A DNA stretch of 64,000 bases from Phoronis australis (Eukaryota > Phoronida > Phoronidae). The notes under the pieces are model-generated. The model ran no database searches. It saw nothing but the letters and a program-made list of their open reading frames with translations, and had not been told where the DNA came from. The translations under genes were made by a program, and so were the position numbers. How positions within the stretch are numbered: position 1 is the stretch's first letter; the number at the start of each line of letters is the position of its first letter. Location of the stretch: positions 1,043,277 to 1,107,276 of the forward strand of contig NMRA01000026.1 of NCBI GenBank assembly GCA_002633005.1, read 5' to 3'. Shown here piece after piece: positions 60,501 through 64,000 of the stretch.

Positions 60501-63255
60501 ATGTCTGATACATTATCCTTTGTTTTATTTCTACAACTTCATCAGTTCCTTATGTAACATGCCTGCCTAATGGGTGTATTATAAATCCATTAAGCAGATG
60601 ACCAACTGGAGCTCCACCTCTTGGCATAATCCTAAATTGCCCAAATGTGACCTGGTGAAAACAGTGCTTGACTACAAATTGATGTCATCAGTCTGTCAAT
60701 TGTGGAGGGAGGGGGGGAGTGTTTGGTCGCAGAAATTTACAGCTTGTTAATGAAGCTTTAATTAACCCCAGGATCTCCGTGTCAACCGAAGTATCAATAA
60801 TTTGCAATTGTTATCGAATTAAAGTAGTAATTGCAACACTTTGAAGACTCCTTTTTCTTTGCATTTAGGGCTAGCTCACAGCATGAATATTGAGCCAGAG
60901 GTGGATTATGTGAAAATGTGACTAACCTTGAAAGTTACTGGATTAATATTAAAATCATCAGCTTTTTCAAATGCACTCTAAAACTGAACACAGATGATTG
61001 TGAGGTTGAAAAAGGAGCTTGTATTATGGGAATGTCTTCATGGCAACTTTTTGACAATCTCGTCAATTTTCAAAAAATATAGGTGTAAACAGCTCTTGCT
61101 CTCTTAACTTACATGGGGGATTGCACGTGACCTTGTTTGTTTAATCTATGTAATTACATATTTAAAATGGTGGATGAAACTGCAACTTGCATGCTCCACG
61201 CAGGCTTACTTCTTACTTGACGCAAAAGCAGACATTTTGGACATGTTGTCAGTGCACAAGTCAGGAACGGGCCCATCTGGTTTTTGCAGAACATTTCCGA
61301 CTCTCATTTGTTTACTTACTGTAGTATTTTGAGCACGTGGCACAGAAGTGCACGTGGCAACTTCATGGTGACTTTGGATCATTACCGGGTTGCCAAACAA
61401 AATCTGAGCCCTTCCAGCATTAAGGCATATTGTATAAGTTTGAAAAATGTGTTTGTAACAGTTCCTTAAGGTTTGAAGTAAGTTAATCAATGTAATGGTA
61501 GCTCAAGCAACAGTGTTATTTAGAACTGATAGGTAGTCGAGAACACATTTGTTTGTTTGTTAGGTTTGTGTGGAGTATGTGAGATGCTGAATTTGATCAT
61601 ATTTTATTTTCTATTGAATAGCAGCATGTTTGACACGCATGCAGAATAATGACATTATCACATTTTGATTTCTCATGATTATGAAATGAAGATTATGAGC
61701 AAAAACAATTTCTAAGAATGGACCATACCTGGTCCAGTTCATCAGTAAAGCCAAAGTAGCTACGGTATCTCAGCAACTGAAATGTTTATTAAATGGAAGC
61801 AGAACTCAAAATCAGTGAATGTGCTATCTTGACCTTGATTTTTTTGGTGGTTTTTGTTATGCTTCAGTGAAATAAATCACATGAATTGGCAAGGTGTGTT
61901 GAAATTAATGTGTTTTTATTTTCAAAACAGTTTATCATTTAATTTGGTTTCAGGTAAATTTTCTAACCAACACTGCTCAAGTACAGAAAGCCAGTACAGT
62001 CGTCAAACAAGGGACAGAGGTGCACAAATCCAACGTGCACCTGTGGGTGGCCAGACTTCAGTTGATGATCACCTGTAATAGATCTGAGGATGACATACAC
62101 GTAGTGTTCATTGAAGCACGCAAGGCTGTGAAAGTCAGGGTAGGGCATGCCATCTATTGGGAGACTGTGGAACTAAACATTTAGGACTAGGAAGAAAATG
62201 ACATAATGTTGATGTTTGAACTAGTTGTTTTTCCTTGCATACTGATTGTTAAATATGTGAATCTCAAACAGTTTTGTTCTTTGTATGTATTGTTAAGATG
62301 GTTTTGACTATAACAATGTTGGGATTTTAAAGGGTGTTTTAATTTGTTATATTTTTTATTTGTTTATAACTGCTTCAAGCTTTAGCTTGCCTTTTAAAAT
62401 AGAGTCAAAGAAACACAGTCTAATAAACATGTTTTACTTATATTTTAGAAGTCGTGGCCTTTGTGGAAACTCATATTAGACTGGTCATTGACAGTCAACT
62501 CTGACAAGTTGGAGACCCTGTTAGAGGTATGTTATGGACTGTGAAGTGTTTGTACTGAACCTATCTCATCCTTGCTGTAAAACCCTTAATTCACCTGCAA
62601 AATCACCTTGTTGAACGAGTTGAAATAGAGTATACTCTAACTTTTTACTGATTCGTATTATCCCTGTTCATGTGTTACCAATACAACTTATTCTCAACAT
62701 GGAAAGGAGTAAGACTGATTTATAAGTGGTTGTTCAAAAATTGGTTTGAGCGAAGCCAAACAGGACGTACTGCTGTTACAGCCATTTCCCAAAATACCGC
62801 GACACCCTCAGCGTTATTTACCCACAATACTGTGCGTCGACAGAGCACTTGTCCCATTGTTCCATGTGTACCACTATTTTACTTACAAATGCTTTTTGCT
62901 TTTTTGTCATTGTTATGCGAATAAATTTTATTTGTTGCATGGTGAATCGTAGTAATGAGGCATCAGTAATTTAATGAGCTGAGTGGCCAAGACAGTAAAT
63001 CAGTCTTAATTTGTCCAACTCAGCTCAGTAGTGCGTTAGCTGTCCTACATTCTGAAAATGAGGTTAATCATCCAAAATGTTTCTATACCTCTGCAAAAGA
63101 AGAGAGTTCAATTCAGGAAACGGGAATTCAAACGTTGTCTCCTTGTAGGAGGGCATTCTGGAATGTGAGCAGGTTTGCATACCTGTCAAGGTGTTCTACC
63201 TGGAGTGGACAGCCCTGACTAAGTCAATACAGGACACAAGACACTTATATAAGAG
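3379..63255 (+). CDS. UTP6: UTP6, small-subunit processome component (partial, 12 internal exons)
   Basis: UTP6 is a nucleolar HAT-repeat (half-a-TPR) protein of the U3 snoRNP/small-subunit processome, needed for early 18S pre-rRNA cleavage. Twelve GT-AG exons were joined by eye: 3379-3505, 7630-7722, 9374-9421, 12939-13121, 13709-13871, 14520-14604, 16496-16605, 17909-17980, 54508-54662, 61954-62139, 62449-62526 and 63149-63255. All phases agree, giving 1407 nt or about 469 codons without a stop. Family landmarks appear in order: EDFMAYVQYEINLL, GYSFKKLEID, WLSYIEFCKK, PALWVTAAKWEFED, YFRMELLYTDKLRK, QLFDF, VFEESLKK, WTLYLKVCLER, LWVARLQL and WPLWKLILDWS. The family is about 600 residues long. 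About 30 N-terminal residues and roughly 100 C-terminal residues are missing from the window. Assignment rests on recalled family sequence, with no search run. Confidence 0.95.
3875..4033 (+). repeat. Left terminal inverted repeat of THAP element
   Basis: It is the inverse complement of about 5674-5834, with only a few mismatches visible (for example GAGCTAAAAT against GAGGTAAAAT). It ends inward near GGAGGCAAGC and CGCCA. The arm includes TTGGTTGGTTATCC and TCCGGAAGTGACGTTTTAGG. Confidence 0.9.
4139..4522 (+). CDS. THAP zinc-finger protein of the transposon
   Basis: The ORF has 127 codons. Residues 1-89 form a complete THAP domain, a DNA-binding zinc finger of the C2CH type. Cys5 or Cys6 and Cys10 (CCCIPGC) pair with Cys54 and His57 (VCGKHF). 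The invariant Trp is at 36 (RTWL), Phe at 58, and the closing AVPTIF-like box is DAIPSVL (83-89). The start ATG at 4139 precedes the first zinc ligand by three residues, as usual for N-terminal THAP domains. The remaining 38 residues are a Pro/Ser-rich tail. In transposases this domain binds the element's ends. The following zinc-cluster frame (from 4588) is offset by one base, so the two may be one protein joined by an unseen intron or broken by a frameshift. Confidence 0.85.
   Translation: MPHCCCIPGCTNYRLTRALGVPLHRSLMDDTLRRTWLVRVKNATYKAVENYRVCGKHFLSSDYERDLYAELMKVPAKQRLKKDAIPSVLIPGSAPSPPPRSAFLKREASRTVASTVTGASGHNLELS
4588..5319 (+). pseudogene. Zinc-cluster region of THAP transposase-like protein, truncated
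   Basis: The open frame has 243 codons. The first ~130 residues are a low-complexity Ser/Pro/Thr linker. It is followed by NFDKFIVDLSKVLELFRRC and CQVCGEGV, then a WECVAGHSGKWDS segment. A pair of CxxC or CxxxH ligands around a conserved Trp is typical of the Cys-rich domain that follows THAP in invertebrate transposon proteins (recalled family, moderate certainty). The expected catalytic part should follow SSVCGMLEVHLTMSSSGL, but here the sequence runs into the reverse-coded P2X7C-type gene, so the last ~40 residues are probably spurious. An independent start at 4588 is not supported. I infer a deletion remnant. Confidence 0.6.
4716..4757. repeat. 15-bp perfect hairpin inside the THAP element
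   Basis: AGACCGTCCGGAGTT (4716-4730) is followed after a 12-nt loop by its exact inverse complement (4743-4757). It lies in the linker-coding region, where the arms encode PDRPEL and PTPDGL. Confidence 0.9.
5205..5518 (-). pseudogene. P2X7 C-terminal-type Cys-rich protein fragment, frameshifted
   Basis: It reads right to left. ATG is at 5518 (or an internal MAGVGDP start), followed by an acidic Ser/Asp-rich segment, GYMFEPEFNEAEY, then RRGDTRH. A one-base shift around 5290 is then needed to read FWCKCTVCVVMPTSMECLCC (about 5288-5229) and SEFDEAKP. The WCxCxxC...MPT...ECxCC arrangement is the zinc-binding signature of the intracellular P2X7-type domain, also found in many invertebrate proteins without a channel. 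Only the beginning is present. The frame then overlaps the convergent plus-strand gene and stops at 5105. Its role in the transposon is unknown. It might be an accessory protein (inference). Confidence 0.75.
5674..5834 (-). repeat. Right terminal inverted repeat of THAP element
   Basis: It is the inverse complement of 3875-4033 and reaches the outer boundary at GGTTGCCTTCGCCT. The CTAGTGGC repeat consensus resumes immediately outside. Confidence 0.9.
7114..7629 (+). other. 3' part of UTP6 intron 2, nothing recognised
   Basis: AT-rich intron sequence without coding signal, ending at the GTTTTCAG acceptor. Confidence 0.7.
7630..7722 (+). CDS. UTP6: UTP6 exon 3
   Basis: The exon has 31 codons in phase 0, with acceptor GTTTTCAG and donor CAG|GTAAGC. 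It encodes STGYSFKKLEIDIAIVQRIH, which contains the family GYSFKK motif, and continues into the first HAT helix (KLFKMAAFRFQ). Confidence 0.95.
7723..9373 (+). other. UTP6 intron 3, nothing firmly recognised
   Basis: The intron is 1651 bp. A 110-codon minus-strand open frame (8867-9199) has no recognisable feature. A small palindrome, GCGGTGATGTCACCGC, lies near 8755-8770. No transposon ends were identified. Confidence 0.6.
9374..9421 (+). CDS. UTP6: UTP6 exon 4 (16-codon mini exon)
   Basis: The exon has 16 codons in phase 0, with acceptor TTTTTCACAG and donor CGA|GTAAGT. It encodes EDVNIWLSYIEFCKKR, a complete HAT signature (W, Y and F positions). It was too short to show as an ORF and was found by extending the UTP6 family order. 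Confidence 0.95.
9605..11253 (+). repeat. Long interspersed repeat with CTAGTGGC subunits, copy 2
   Basis: It is the same family as 3796-7113 and 52497-54121. The block before about 10195 is an incomplete unit without the left hairpin. From about 10210 the leader phrase GCATCCGTCTGGCGTCCGCT appears, followed by four or more CTAGTGGC subunits. The right end GTGGGCGCATTTCAATGCTC, then TTGCTCTTGTTA, matches the other copies. It lies in UTP6 intron 4 in the same orientation as the gene. Confidence 0.8.
11254..12110 (+). other. UTP6 intron 4, middle part, nothing recognised
   Basis: AT-rich non-coding intron sequence between two repeat elements; no gene or transposon end was recognised. Confidence 0.6.
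12111..12692. mobile_element. Short inverted-repeat element (MITE-like), ACCGTAT ends
   Basis: The left end is ACCGTATCTGCCCTAATAAG and the right end, inverted, is ACCGTATTCTCGCTAATAAG. They are about 23 bp long with a few mismatches. The left subterminal part repeats the AAGTGCCC / TTAGTGCCC theme. The element is 582 bp, has no transposase and lies in UTP6 intron 4. It resembles the 1075-2878 family in having terminal ACCGTA-like bases followed by iterated GCCC motifs next to TTA, but the sequences differ. Confidence 0.7.
12939..13121 (+). CDS. UTP6: UTP6 exon 5
   Basis: The exon has 61 codons in phase 0, with acceptor CTATTCAG and donor GAG|GTGAGT. It encodes SKVFTRMLQVHNKKPALWV followed by AAKWEFEDNLSSQNARSLL and GLRFNPDSKELWLE, which are two HAT units. 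A consensus-like GTAAGT lies inside the exon at 12954-12959. Confidence 0.97.
13122..13708 (+). other. UTP6 intron 5, nothing recognised
   Basis: 587-bp intron with GTGAGT and TTCTTCAG ends and no internal feature recognised. Confidence 0.8.
13709..13871 (+). CDS. UTP6: UTP6 exon 6
   Basis: The acceptor is TTCTTCAG|TATTTC and the donor is ACAA|GTGAGT, with the exon ending in phase 1. It encodes YFRMELLYTDKLRKRKMI, the family YFRMEL motif. An acidic linker (AEEDEGADS) and VVYRKAIEAIT follow. Confidence 0.96.
13872..14519 (+). other. UTP6 intron 6, nothing recognised
   Basis: 648-bp intron with GTGAGT and TATTTTCAG ends and no internal feature recognised. Confidence 0.8.
14520..14604 (+). CDS. 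UTP6: UTP6 exon 7
   Basis: The acceptor is TTATTTTCAG and the donor is GCAGA|GTGAGT. The split codon with exon 6 gives Asn. The exon encodes DVDFMLSFIPICQLFDFTQ and IIVDDIFA, matching the family segment that contains QLFDF. Confidence 0.94.
15392..15903 (+). repeat. 31-bp minisatellite, about 16.5 copies
   Basis: The unit is CATTTGAGTAGCAAGACTTT followed by CACAAGGTGAT. Variants alternate between GAGTAG and GAATAG, TTTCAC, TATCAC and TTCCAC, and AAGGTGGT, GAGGTGAT and GATGTGAT. Spacing is a constant 31 bp across 512 bp. It is tandem without unique spacers, hence not a CRISPR. Confidence 0.97.
15999..16078. repeat. Nested palindrome built on ACACGATGA / TCATCGTGT
   Basis: The block AAACACACGATGA-cttgtc-TCATCGTGT is followed by GTTTACACGATGA-cttgtc-TCATCGTGT, then by AAACACACGATGA-cttatc-TCATC. 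Each block is a hairpin with a 6-nt loop. Neighbouring blocks also pair with each other through AAACAC and GTGTTT. Confidence 0.9.
16496..16605 (+). CDS. UTP6: UTP6 exon 8
   Basis: The acceptor is TTTTACAG and the donor is GAAAA|GTATGT. The split codon with exon 7 gives Asp. The exon encodes LKSLHGTKEITWDAIARQYL then LEIRLKK, corresponding to the family segment before the variable linker. Confidence 0.93.
16643..16770 (+). mobile_element. Fragment related to the 48766-49282 MITE-like element
   Basis: It opens AGGGCCTTTCAGACCAAC and shares the succeeding phrases ACATCAATGTTTTG, GTGAATGGATAACTTC and GTCCTGGAG with 48767-48850. The far end was not found. It lies in UTP6 intron 8. Confidence 0.5.
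17294..17453. mobile_element. 160-bp fold-back element
   Basis: The arm GGCTTGAAAGAACTGACAGT (within 17294-17332) pairs imperfectly with AACTGTCAGTTCATTCCAAG (within 17418-17453). The outer parts GATGAGAAGTAATTTCC and AAAAATCATCTCA also correspond. Its size and structure suggest a small MITE. Confidence 0.65.
17909..17980 (+). CDS. UTP6: UTP6 exon 9
   Basis: The acceptor is CTCCTTTTTAG and the donor is AGTG|GTAAGA. The exon encodes AVVTKQVGLCYTVFEESLKK then INS, and is followed by the 36.5-kb intron 9. The split codon with exon 10 (G+AC) gives Asp, so INS-D-LMW is continuous with the family and no exon appears to be missing. Confidence 0.92.
18766..19090 (+). repeat. Diverged tandem repeat, about three units of 95-128 bp
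   Basis: Units open with TTTTCAAAAAG or CCAAAAAGGGAAATA, followed by TGCCTATCAGATG, CTTTTCTAATGATCAGAAT and GGGTCTGTGT, then TCCATTTTTTGT. Unit starts are near 18769, 18864 and 18992. Open frames through this region are a by-product of the repeat. Confidence 0.75.
21654..22427 (-). CDS. Unrecognised single-pass membrane protein, nested antisense in UTP6 intron 9
   Basis: The frame has 257 codons, the longest unbroken open frame in the window, and is less AT-rich than the surrounding intron. Residues 1-10 form a short N-terminal tail. Residues ~11-32 (ILTPTLCTVLVFIIFMVCWF) are a strong membrane segment, followed by Lys/Arg-rich KCNLRERINELLDGRKTSRK. The topology is therefore N-out with a ~220-residue cytosolic tail rich in Ser/Thr and charged residues. 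Tyrosine sites include MTYSEYARAK and GPSEYLAAI. The C-terminus, CTDI, resembles a class III PDZ ligand. The ATG follows an in-frame upstream stop with no splice acceptor between, so this looks like the true start of a single-exon gene or of a first coding exon. I do not recognise the family. Tail features suggest an adaptor or receptor-like signalling protein (inference). Confidence 0.75.
   Translation of the reverse strand: MGQLTTMFYAGILTPTLCTVLVFIIFMVCWFKCNLRERINELLDGRKTSRKQANVAMVMTNSHLQKYNKPRRDTVSLEGSECDSAFDSLHEVSTEEFPGSRLGSRGSRTSTAPTQCQAQVGPVVDLLWEVSETGGYAMTYSEYARAKTVRTISSDTISNNLDQKRMSKVPSKDLVSSLASGACQPGSGAHLLPSPTDNTMVGISLVDNGQTPASVEMDSQIYDSNRRSVGDYHRDFHAYHTGPSEYLAAINMDCTDI
28440..28470 (+). 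promoter_or_regulatory. Candidate recursive splice site in intron 9
   Basis: CAG (28450-28452) is followed directly by GTAAGT. This abutting acceptor-donor is the signature of a ratchet point in very long introns. The upstream pyrimidine tract is weak. A second candidate, TTTGTCAG|GTAAAT, lies at 37527/37528. Confidence 0.25.
29862..30049 (+). repeat. 94-bp tandem duplication
   Basis: Two nearly identical copies start AAATCTAT and TTTGGAACTATTTGG and end GCTAT-AAAATTAGCC. Only a few substitutions separate them, so the duplication is recent. Confidence 0.95.
33408..34161 (-). mobile_element. Non-autonomous inverted-repeat element, copy B (contains assembly gap)
   Basis: It starts CCGTAATCGTTCGGGTTAAC and ends GTTAACCCGAACGATTACGG, flanked by TA on both sides. 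The left 200 bp match the inverse of the right end of copy A (2690-2878), and the right 180 bp match the inverse of copy A's left end. Iterated TTAACCGCCC and TTAAGCGCCC units are clear. Copy A is 1.8 kb, so the 96 N bases could stand for a longer missing interior. Confidence 0.85.
33608..33703. other. Assembly gap (96 N)
   Basis: A run of N inside element copy B. The true length is unknown. Any open frame across it is meaningless. Confidence 1.
34284..34388 (+). repeat. 53-bp tandem duplication
   Basis: GGCTGTATTTCATCTATTCA and CTCCTAATCTGTGCAAATTG occur twice with a 53-bp period. Confidence 0.9.
34585..34714 (+). repeat. Three tandem copies of a 45-49-bp unit
   Basis: ACTCTCAACACCATGGTACA followed by AGTCACCTTGGGAGGTATTC, starting at 34585, 34630 and 34679. 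Confidence 0.92.
34930..35320. repeat. GCCC/TTTA repeat fragment with hairpin
   Basis: It contains the perfect hairpin TAAACGCCC-AC-GGGCGTTTA (34961-34980), AATAAACACCCGCGCATTTA and two direct copies of a TTATT(TA)CGGAAAAT phrase, one near each end. The style resembles the ends of the GCCC-iterated elements, but clean terminal inverted repeats are not evident, so boundaries are approximate. Confidence 0.45.
37773..38071 (-). mobile_element. tRNA-derived SINE, copy 1 (triplicated A-box region)
   Basis: Flanked by an 11-bp target duplication, AGTAAGATTTA (37762-37772 and 38072-38082). On the minus strand it opens GGAGGCAGTGTGGTCTAGTG, with the A-box-like TGGTCTAGTGG, and later GTGGGTTACATTCAAGTCCC, a B-box-like sequence. 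A 44-bp unit covering the A box (TGGTCTAGTGGGATAAGTGT and on) occurs three times (37925-38056). The body and tail match 51997-52225 in inverse orientation. Pol III transcription and LINE-driven insertion follow from family knowledge. Confidence 0.88.
39690..40175 (+). repeat. Undescribed ~450-bp interspersed repeat, copy 1
   Basis: It shares ordered phrases with 46060-46540 and 59700-60150: TAGAATTTGATTTT, ACACTGTTACA, a TTTTATCCAAC-type segment, TTTTGATAGCCC, and a CATTTCTGA-type end. The copies are old and diverged, with no coding capacity and no ends defined. Confidence 0.55.
43617..43647. repeat. Perfect 15-bp-arm palindrome
   Basis: GTAAAATATCACAAT-T-ATTGTGATATTTTAC has a one-base centre. 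No element boundaries were recognised around it. Confidence 0.95.
46060..46540 (+). repeat. Undescribed ~450-bp interspersed repeat, copy 2
   Basis: Contains GCTTGTAGAATTTGATTTTA, AGATGAAATGTCAAAAATGA, TTTCTGAATTACG and GATAACCCCTCAAGCAAAAG, in the same order as the copies at 39.7 and 59.7 kb. Confidence 0.6.
48766..49282. mobile_element. MITE-like element, AGG(C/T)CCTTTC ends
   Basis: The left end AGGTCCTTTCCTACTAAC pairs with the inverse of the right end, AGGCCCTTTCATACTAAC, with two mismatches. The interior repeats a motif of the type AGTATGAA(T)GGTTAACTCCAG in both orientations. No transposase is present. A related fragment lies at 16643. Confidence 0.6.
50190..50560 (-). repeat. Probable inverted copy of the ~450-bp interspersed repeat
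   Basis: GAGGAGCTATCAAAAATAG and the sequence after it resemble the inverse of the GATAGCCCCTC region at 60 kb. The similarity is weak and was judged by eye. Confidence 0.35.
51003..51048 (+). repeat. 23-bp tandem duplication
   Basis: TGAAGATTAATTTTTTATAG plus GAA occurs twice in direct succession. Confidence 0.95.
51997..52225 (+). mobile_element. tRNA-derived SINE, copy 2
   Basis: Flanked by a 16-bp target duplication, TATGAATGAAAATGAG (51981-51996 and 52226-52241). It opens GAGGTAGTGAGGCCTTAAGT with TGGATAAGTG (A-box region) and has GGGTCGGAGTCCC at 52037-52049 (B-box-like). The body phrases GACCCTTGAGTCAGGTCTCT and GATCAGTGCAATGGACCCAC match copy 1 inverted. Confidence 0.9.
52497..54121 (+). 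repeat. Long interspersed repeat with CTAGTGGC subunits, copy 3 (complete)
   Basis: The left end is a hairpin, TGCGCCCACATA / TATGTGGACGCA (52497-52524), followed by GTCCGGCGTCCGTCCGTCCG. The right end is GTGGGCACATTTCAACGCTC then GGCGTTGCTCTTG, including the mini-hairpin CAACGC-TCG-GCGTTG. About ten CTAGTGGC-type subunits lie between, in a cycle of three kinds (CAATTTTAG, CCATTTTT, CAGTTTTG), giving a higher-order period of about 420-460 bp. It has no long ORF and ends just 386 bp before UTP6 exon 10. The two hairpin ends recall Helitron-like termini, but a CTRR end is not evident. Confidence 0.85.
54508..54662 (+). CDS. UTP6: UTP6 exon 10
   Basis: The acceptor is CTTTTTTTCAG and the donor is TGG|GTAAGT, with the exon ending in phase 0. 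It encodes LMWTLYLKVCLERLQSKSSL, then IQHTGDVFQRACDCGKLSAT and MFLEW. This HAT region corresponds to the family MWxxYxxFCLER block. Confidence 0.95.
57534..58006. mobile_element. Inverted-repeat unit enclosing a GIY-YIG ORF
   Basis: The left arm (57534-57594) and right arm (57953-58006) are inverse complements with small gaps. The core GAATAAAACGATAAAAACAG plus T (57553-57573) is perfectly inverted at 57966-57986, with GGGGATTCCC nearby in both. The GIY-YIG motif lies between the arms. Confidence 0.75.
57650..58165 (+). pseudogene. GIY-YIG endonuclease fragment, Penelope-like retroelement type
   Basis: The open frame has 171 codons. Residues ~11-40 carry CGVIYKYKCGECPDNYIG then VTGRQLSTRVKDH. 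These are the GIY (here VIY) strand, the CxxC pair common in Penelope-like element nucleases, the YIG strand and the Arg helix with RxKDH. The stretch STEALVSVTGFPPTLGNP resembles the domain's closing part (E..L). No reverse transcriptase is visible upstream, so only the C-terminal nuclease portion survives. A sense stop lies just before the ATG, so it is a remnant and not an intact gene. The last ~60 codons, beyond the inverted repeat, are probably unrelated. The family would cut target DNA for retroelement insertion. Confidence 0.75.
59700..60150 (+). repeat. Undescribed ~450-bp interspersed repeat, copy 3
   Basis: GCCAGTAGAATTTGATTTTG, GATGAAATCTCAAAAACACT, TTCAGAATTATC and GATAGCCCCTCATGCAAAAG follow the order of the copies at 39.7 and 46 kb. 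Confidence 0.6.
61954..62139 (+). CDS. UTP6: UTP6 exon 11
   Basis: The exon has 62 codons in phase 0. The acceptor is TTGGTTTCAG, followed immediately by GTAAAT; the donor is AGG|GTAGGG. It encodes VNFLTNTAQVQKASTVVKQG, then VHLWVARLQLMI and IHVVFIEARKAVK. A second in-phase acceptor (AGTACAG, ending at 61986) would delete 11 residues. The longer form aligns better with the family. Confidence 0.9.
62140..62448 (+). other. UTP6 intron 11
   Basis: 309 bp with GTAGGG and TATATTTTAG ends; nothing else was seen. Confidence 0.85.
62449..62526 (+). CDS. UTP6: UTP6 exon 12
   Basis: The exon has 26 codons in phase 0, with acceptor TATATTTTAG and donor GAG|GTATGT. It encodes KSWPLWKLILDWSLTVNSDK and LETLLE, a HAT unit equivalent to the family PLWxxWxEW segment. 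Confidence 0.93.
62527..63148 (+). other. UTP6 intron 12
   Basis: 622 bp with GTATGT and CCTTGTAG ends. The open frames inside (62670-62952) show no family feature. Confidence 0.85.
63149..63255 (+). CDS. UTP6: UTP6 exon 13 (last in window)
   Basis: The acceptor is CCTTGTAG and the donor is AAGAG|GTACCT, with the exon ending in phase 2. It encodes EGILECEQVCIPVKVFYLEW then TKSIQDTRHLYK. The YLEW and RxLYKR positions fit the next HAT unit. The gene must continue beyond 64000. Confidence 0.9.
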
Positions 63256-64000
63256 GTACCTAGCTTGATGGATGTTGACCATGACTTATACTACTTTTGT
63301 GCTTATGCTTTGGAATTTAAGACAGAATCATGTGTACAGGATGATGACTTTGGAACAACTTTAGAAAACGATGATGAAAAAGGTTTCTTAACTAACTGAA
63401 ATCAGTGGTCTTGTCTGCATTAAAGTTGAGCTCGGGAGCAAAAAAGTGTTGACAATCGCAATGTTCAGCTGAGTAATTAGATCTTAGTTTCTGCAAAATA
63501 CTGGTAATTAAAAATGGTAAGATTCAGACTGCAGTGGGCCTTAGACTGGAGAATGTGACAGTTGCGATATCAAAAATTTACAAGTTGAGACCAGTTAAAA
63601 GCCCTGCTGAGTCACAATTGATATGAAAATCAAAGATTTAGCAACAGTGGTTCAAACTGTGCGCATGGTGGTCAGATTTGAGCATGAGGATTCACCACGC
63701 TCAAAAATTTTCATTTGATTATTTGAATATATGAATTTTGGCATCTAAATATTGCATTTTCCTTACTCTTTGTTTATTGTACTGTGTTGTTTTTTCTAGT
63801 GATCATCATGGTTTGTGTTCTATAAGTTCAGTCAATAAAAACCTAGTGTTGTATAGAGCAAGATTAACAATTCAGTCGGTAGTCACTCGTGCAGTGATTG
63901 TTTTTTAACTCTCCATGGAATGGTGTAAGCCTACATGGACTAAAATAAACTTGGTCACTCATTTGACAATTTACAGTTCAATTTGTTTGTCTTATCTTAG
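63256..64000 (+). other. Start of UTP6 intron 13
   Basis: It begins GTACCT. No exon encoding the next UTP6 block was recognised before the window end. Confidence 0.7.

Larger units (their letters stand above)
54663..61953 (+). other. UTP6 intron 10, 7.3 kb
   Basis: GTAAGT to TTGGTTTCAG. It contains the GIY-YIG unit (57534-58165), a copy of the ~450-bp repeat (59700-60150) and a 25-bp direct duplication, TCCTAATAAAAAGTAAATGA plus ACACG, near 58340-58390. No other gene was recognised. Confidence 0.8.

Noticed and set aside
54663-61953. A missing UTP6 exon between exons 10 and 11
   Set aside because: If exon 11 starts at 61954 (VNFL), the alignment with the family is continuous within one residue, so no extra exon is needed.
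3379-63255. Intron-encoded box C/D snoRNAs, which are common in ribosome-biogenesis host genes
   Set aside because: TGATGA-like boxes were seen only inside repeat copies and no convincing C/D pair with a terminal stem was found by eye.

Overview
This window is AT-rich, intron-rich animal nuclear DNA. It looks like an invertebrate, probably marine, but I cannot place it further from sequence alone. It has GT-AG introns of 0.3 to 36.5 kb, tRNA-derived SINEs with target-site duplications, MITE-like inverted-repeat elements, a THAP-type DNA transposon derivative and a GIY-YIG remnant of Penelope type. There are no bacterial operons, ribosome binding sites or CRISPR arrays. Three assembly ambiguities are present: single N bases at 2365 and 39018, and a 96-base N gap at 33608-33703.

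Nearly the whole window is one plus-strand gene, UTP6, the U3 snoRNA-associated HAT-repeat protein of the small-subunit processome. Twelve consecutive coding exons (3379 to 63255) join in phase and follow the order of the UTP6 family, from the conserved EDFMAYVQYEINLL segment to the later HAT repeats. The start exon was not found and probably lies upstream. The C-terminal exons lie beyond position 64000. Conventional exons occupy 3.4-18 kb and 54.5-63.3 kb. Between them, intron 9 is 36.5 kb long and contains an antisense, apparently single-exon gene for an unrecognised single-pass membrane protein (21654-22427).

By region: 1-1074 holds no recognisable gene. 1075-2878 is a non-autonomous inverted-repeat element with GGGCGGTTAA-rich ends; a second copy lies in opposite orientation at 33408-34161 and contains the N gap. 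3796-7113, 9605-11253 and 52497-54121 are copies of a long interspersed repeat built from CTAGTGGC-containing subunits. The first copy is split by a 1.96-kb element with ~160-bp terminal inverted repeats. That element carries a THAP zinc-finger ORF and a zinc-cluster ORF on the plus strand, converging on a frameshifted P2X7 C-terminal-type Cys-rich reading frame on the minus strand. 12111-12692 is another short inverted-repeat element. 15392-15903 is a 31-bp minisatellite, followed by a nested palindrome. Intron 9 also holds two copies of one tRNA-derived SINE family (one with a triplicated A-box region), an undescribed ~450-bp repeat and several short tandem duplications. Intron 10 (54663-61953) holds a GIY-YIG ORF between inverted repeats.

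The genes do not form a pathway together. The biology here is one essential ribosome-biogenesis gene whose introns have become a reservoir for transposons, plus one nested gene. The most novel-looking parts are the two-gene THAP/P2X7C-type element, the GCCC/TTAA-iterated elements and the inverted-repeat GIY-YIG unit.
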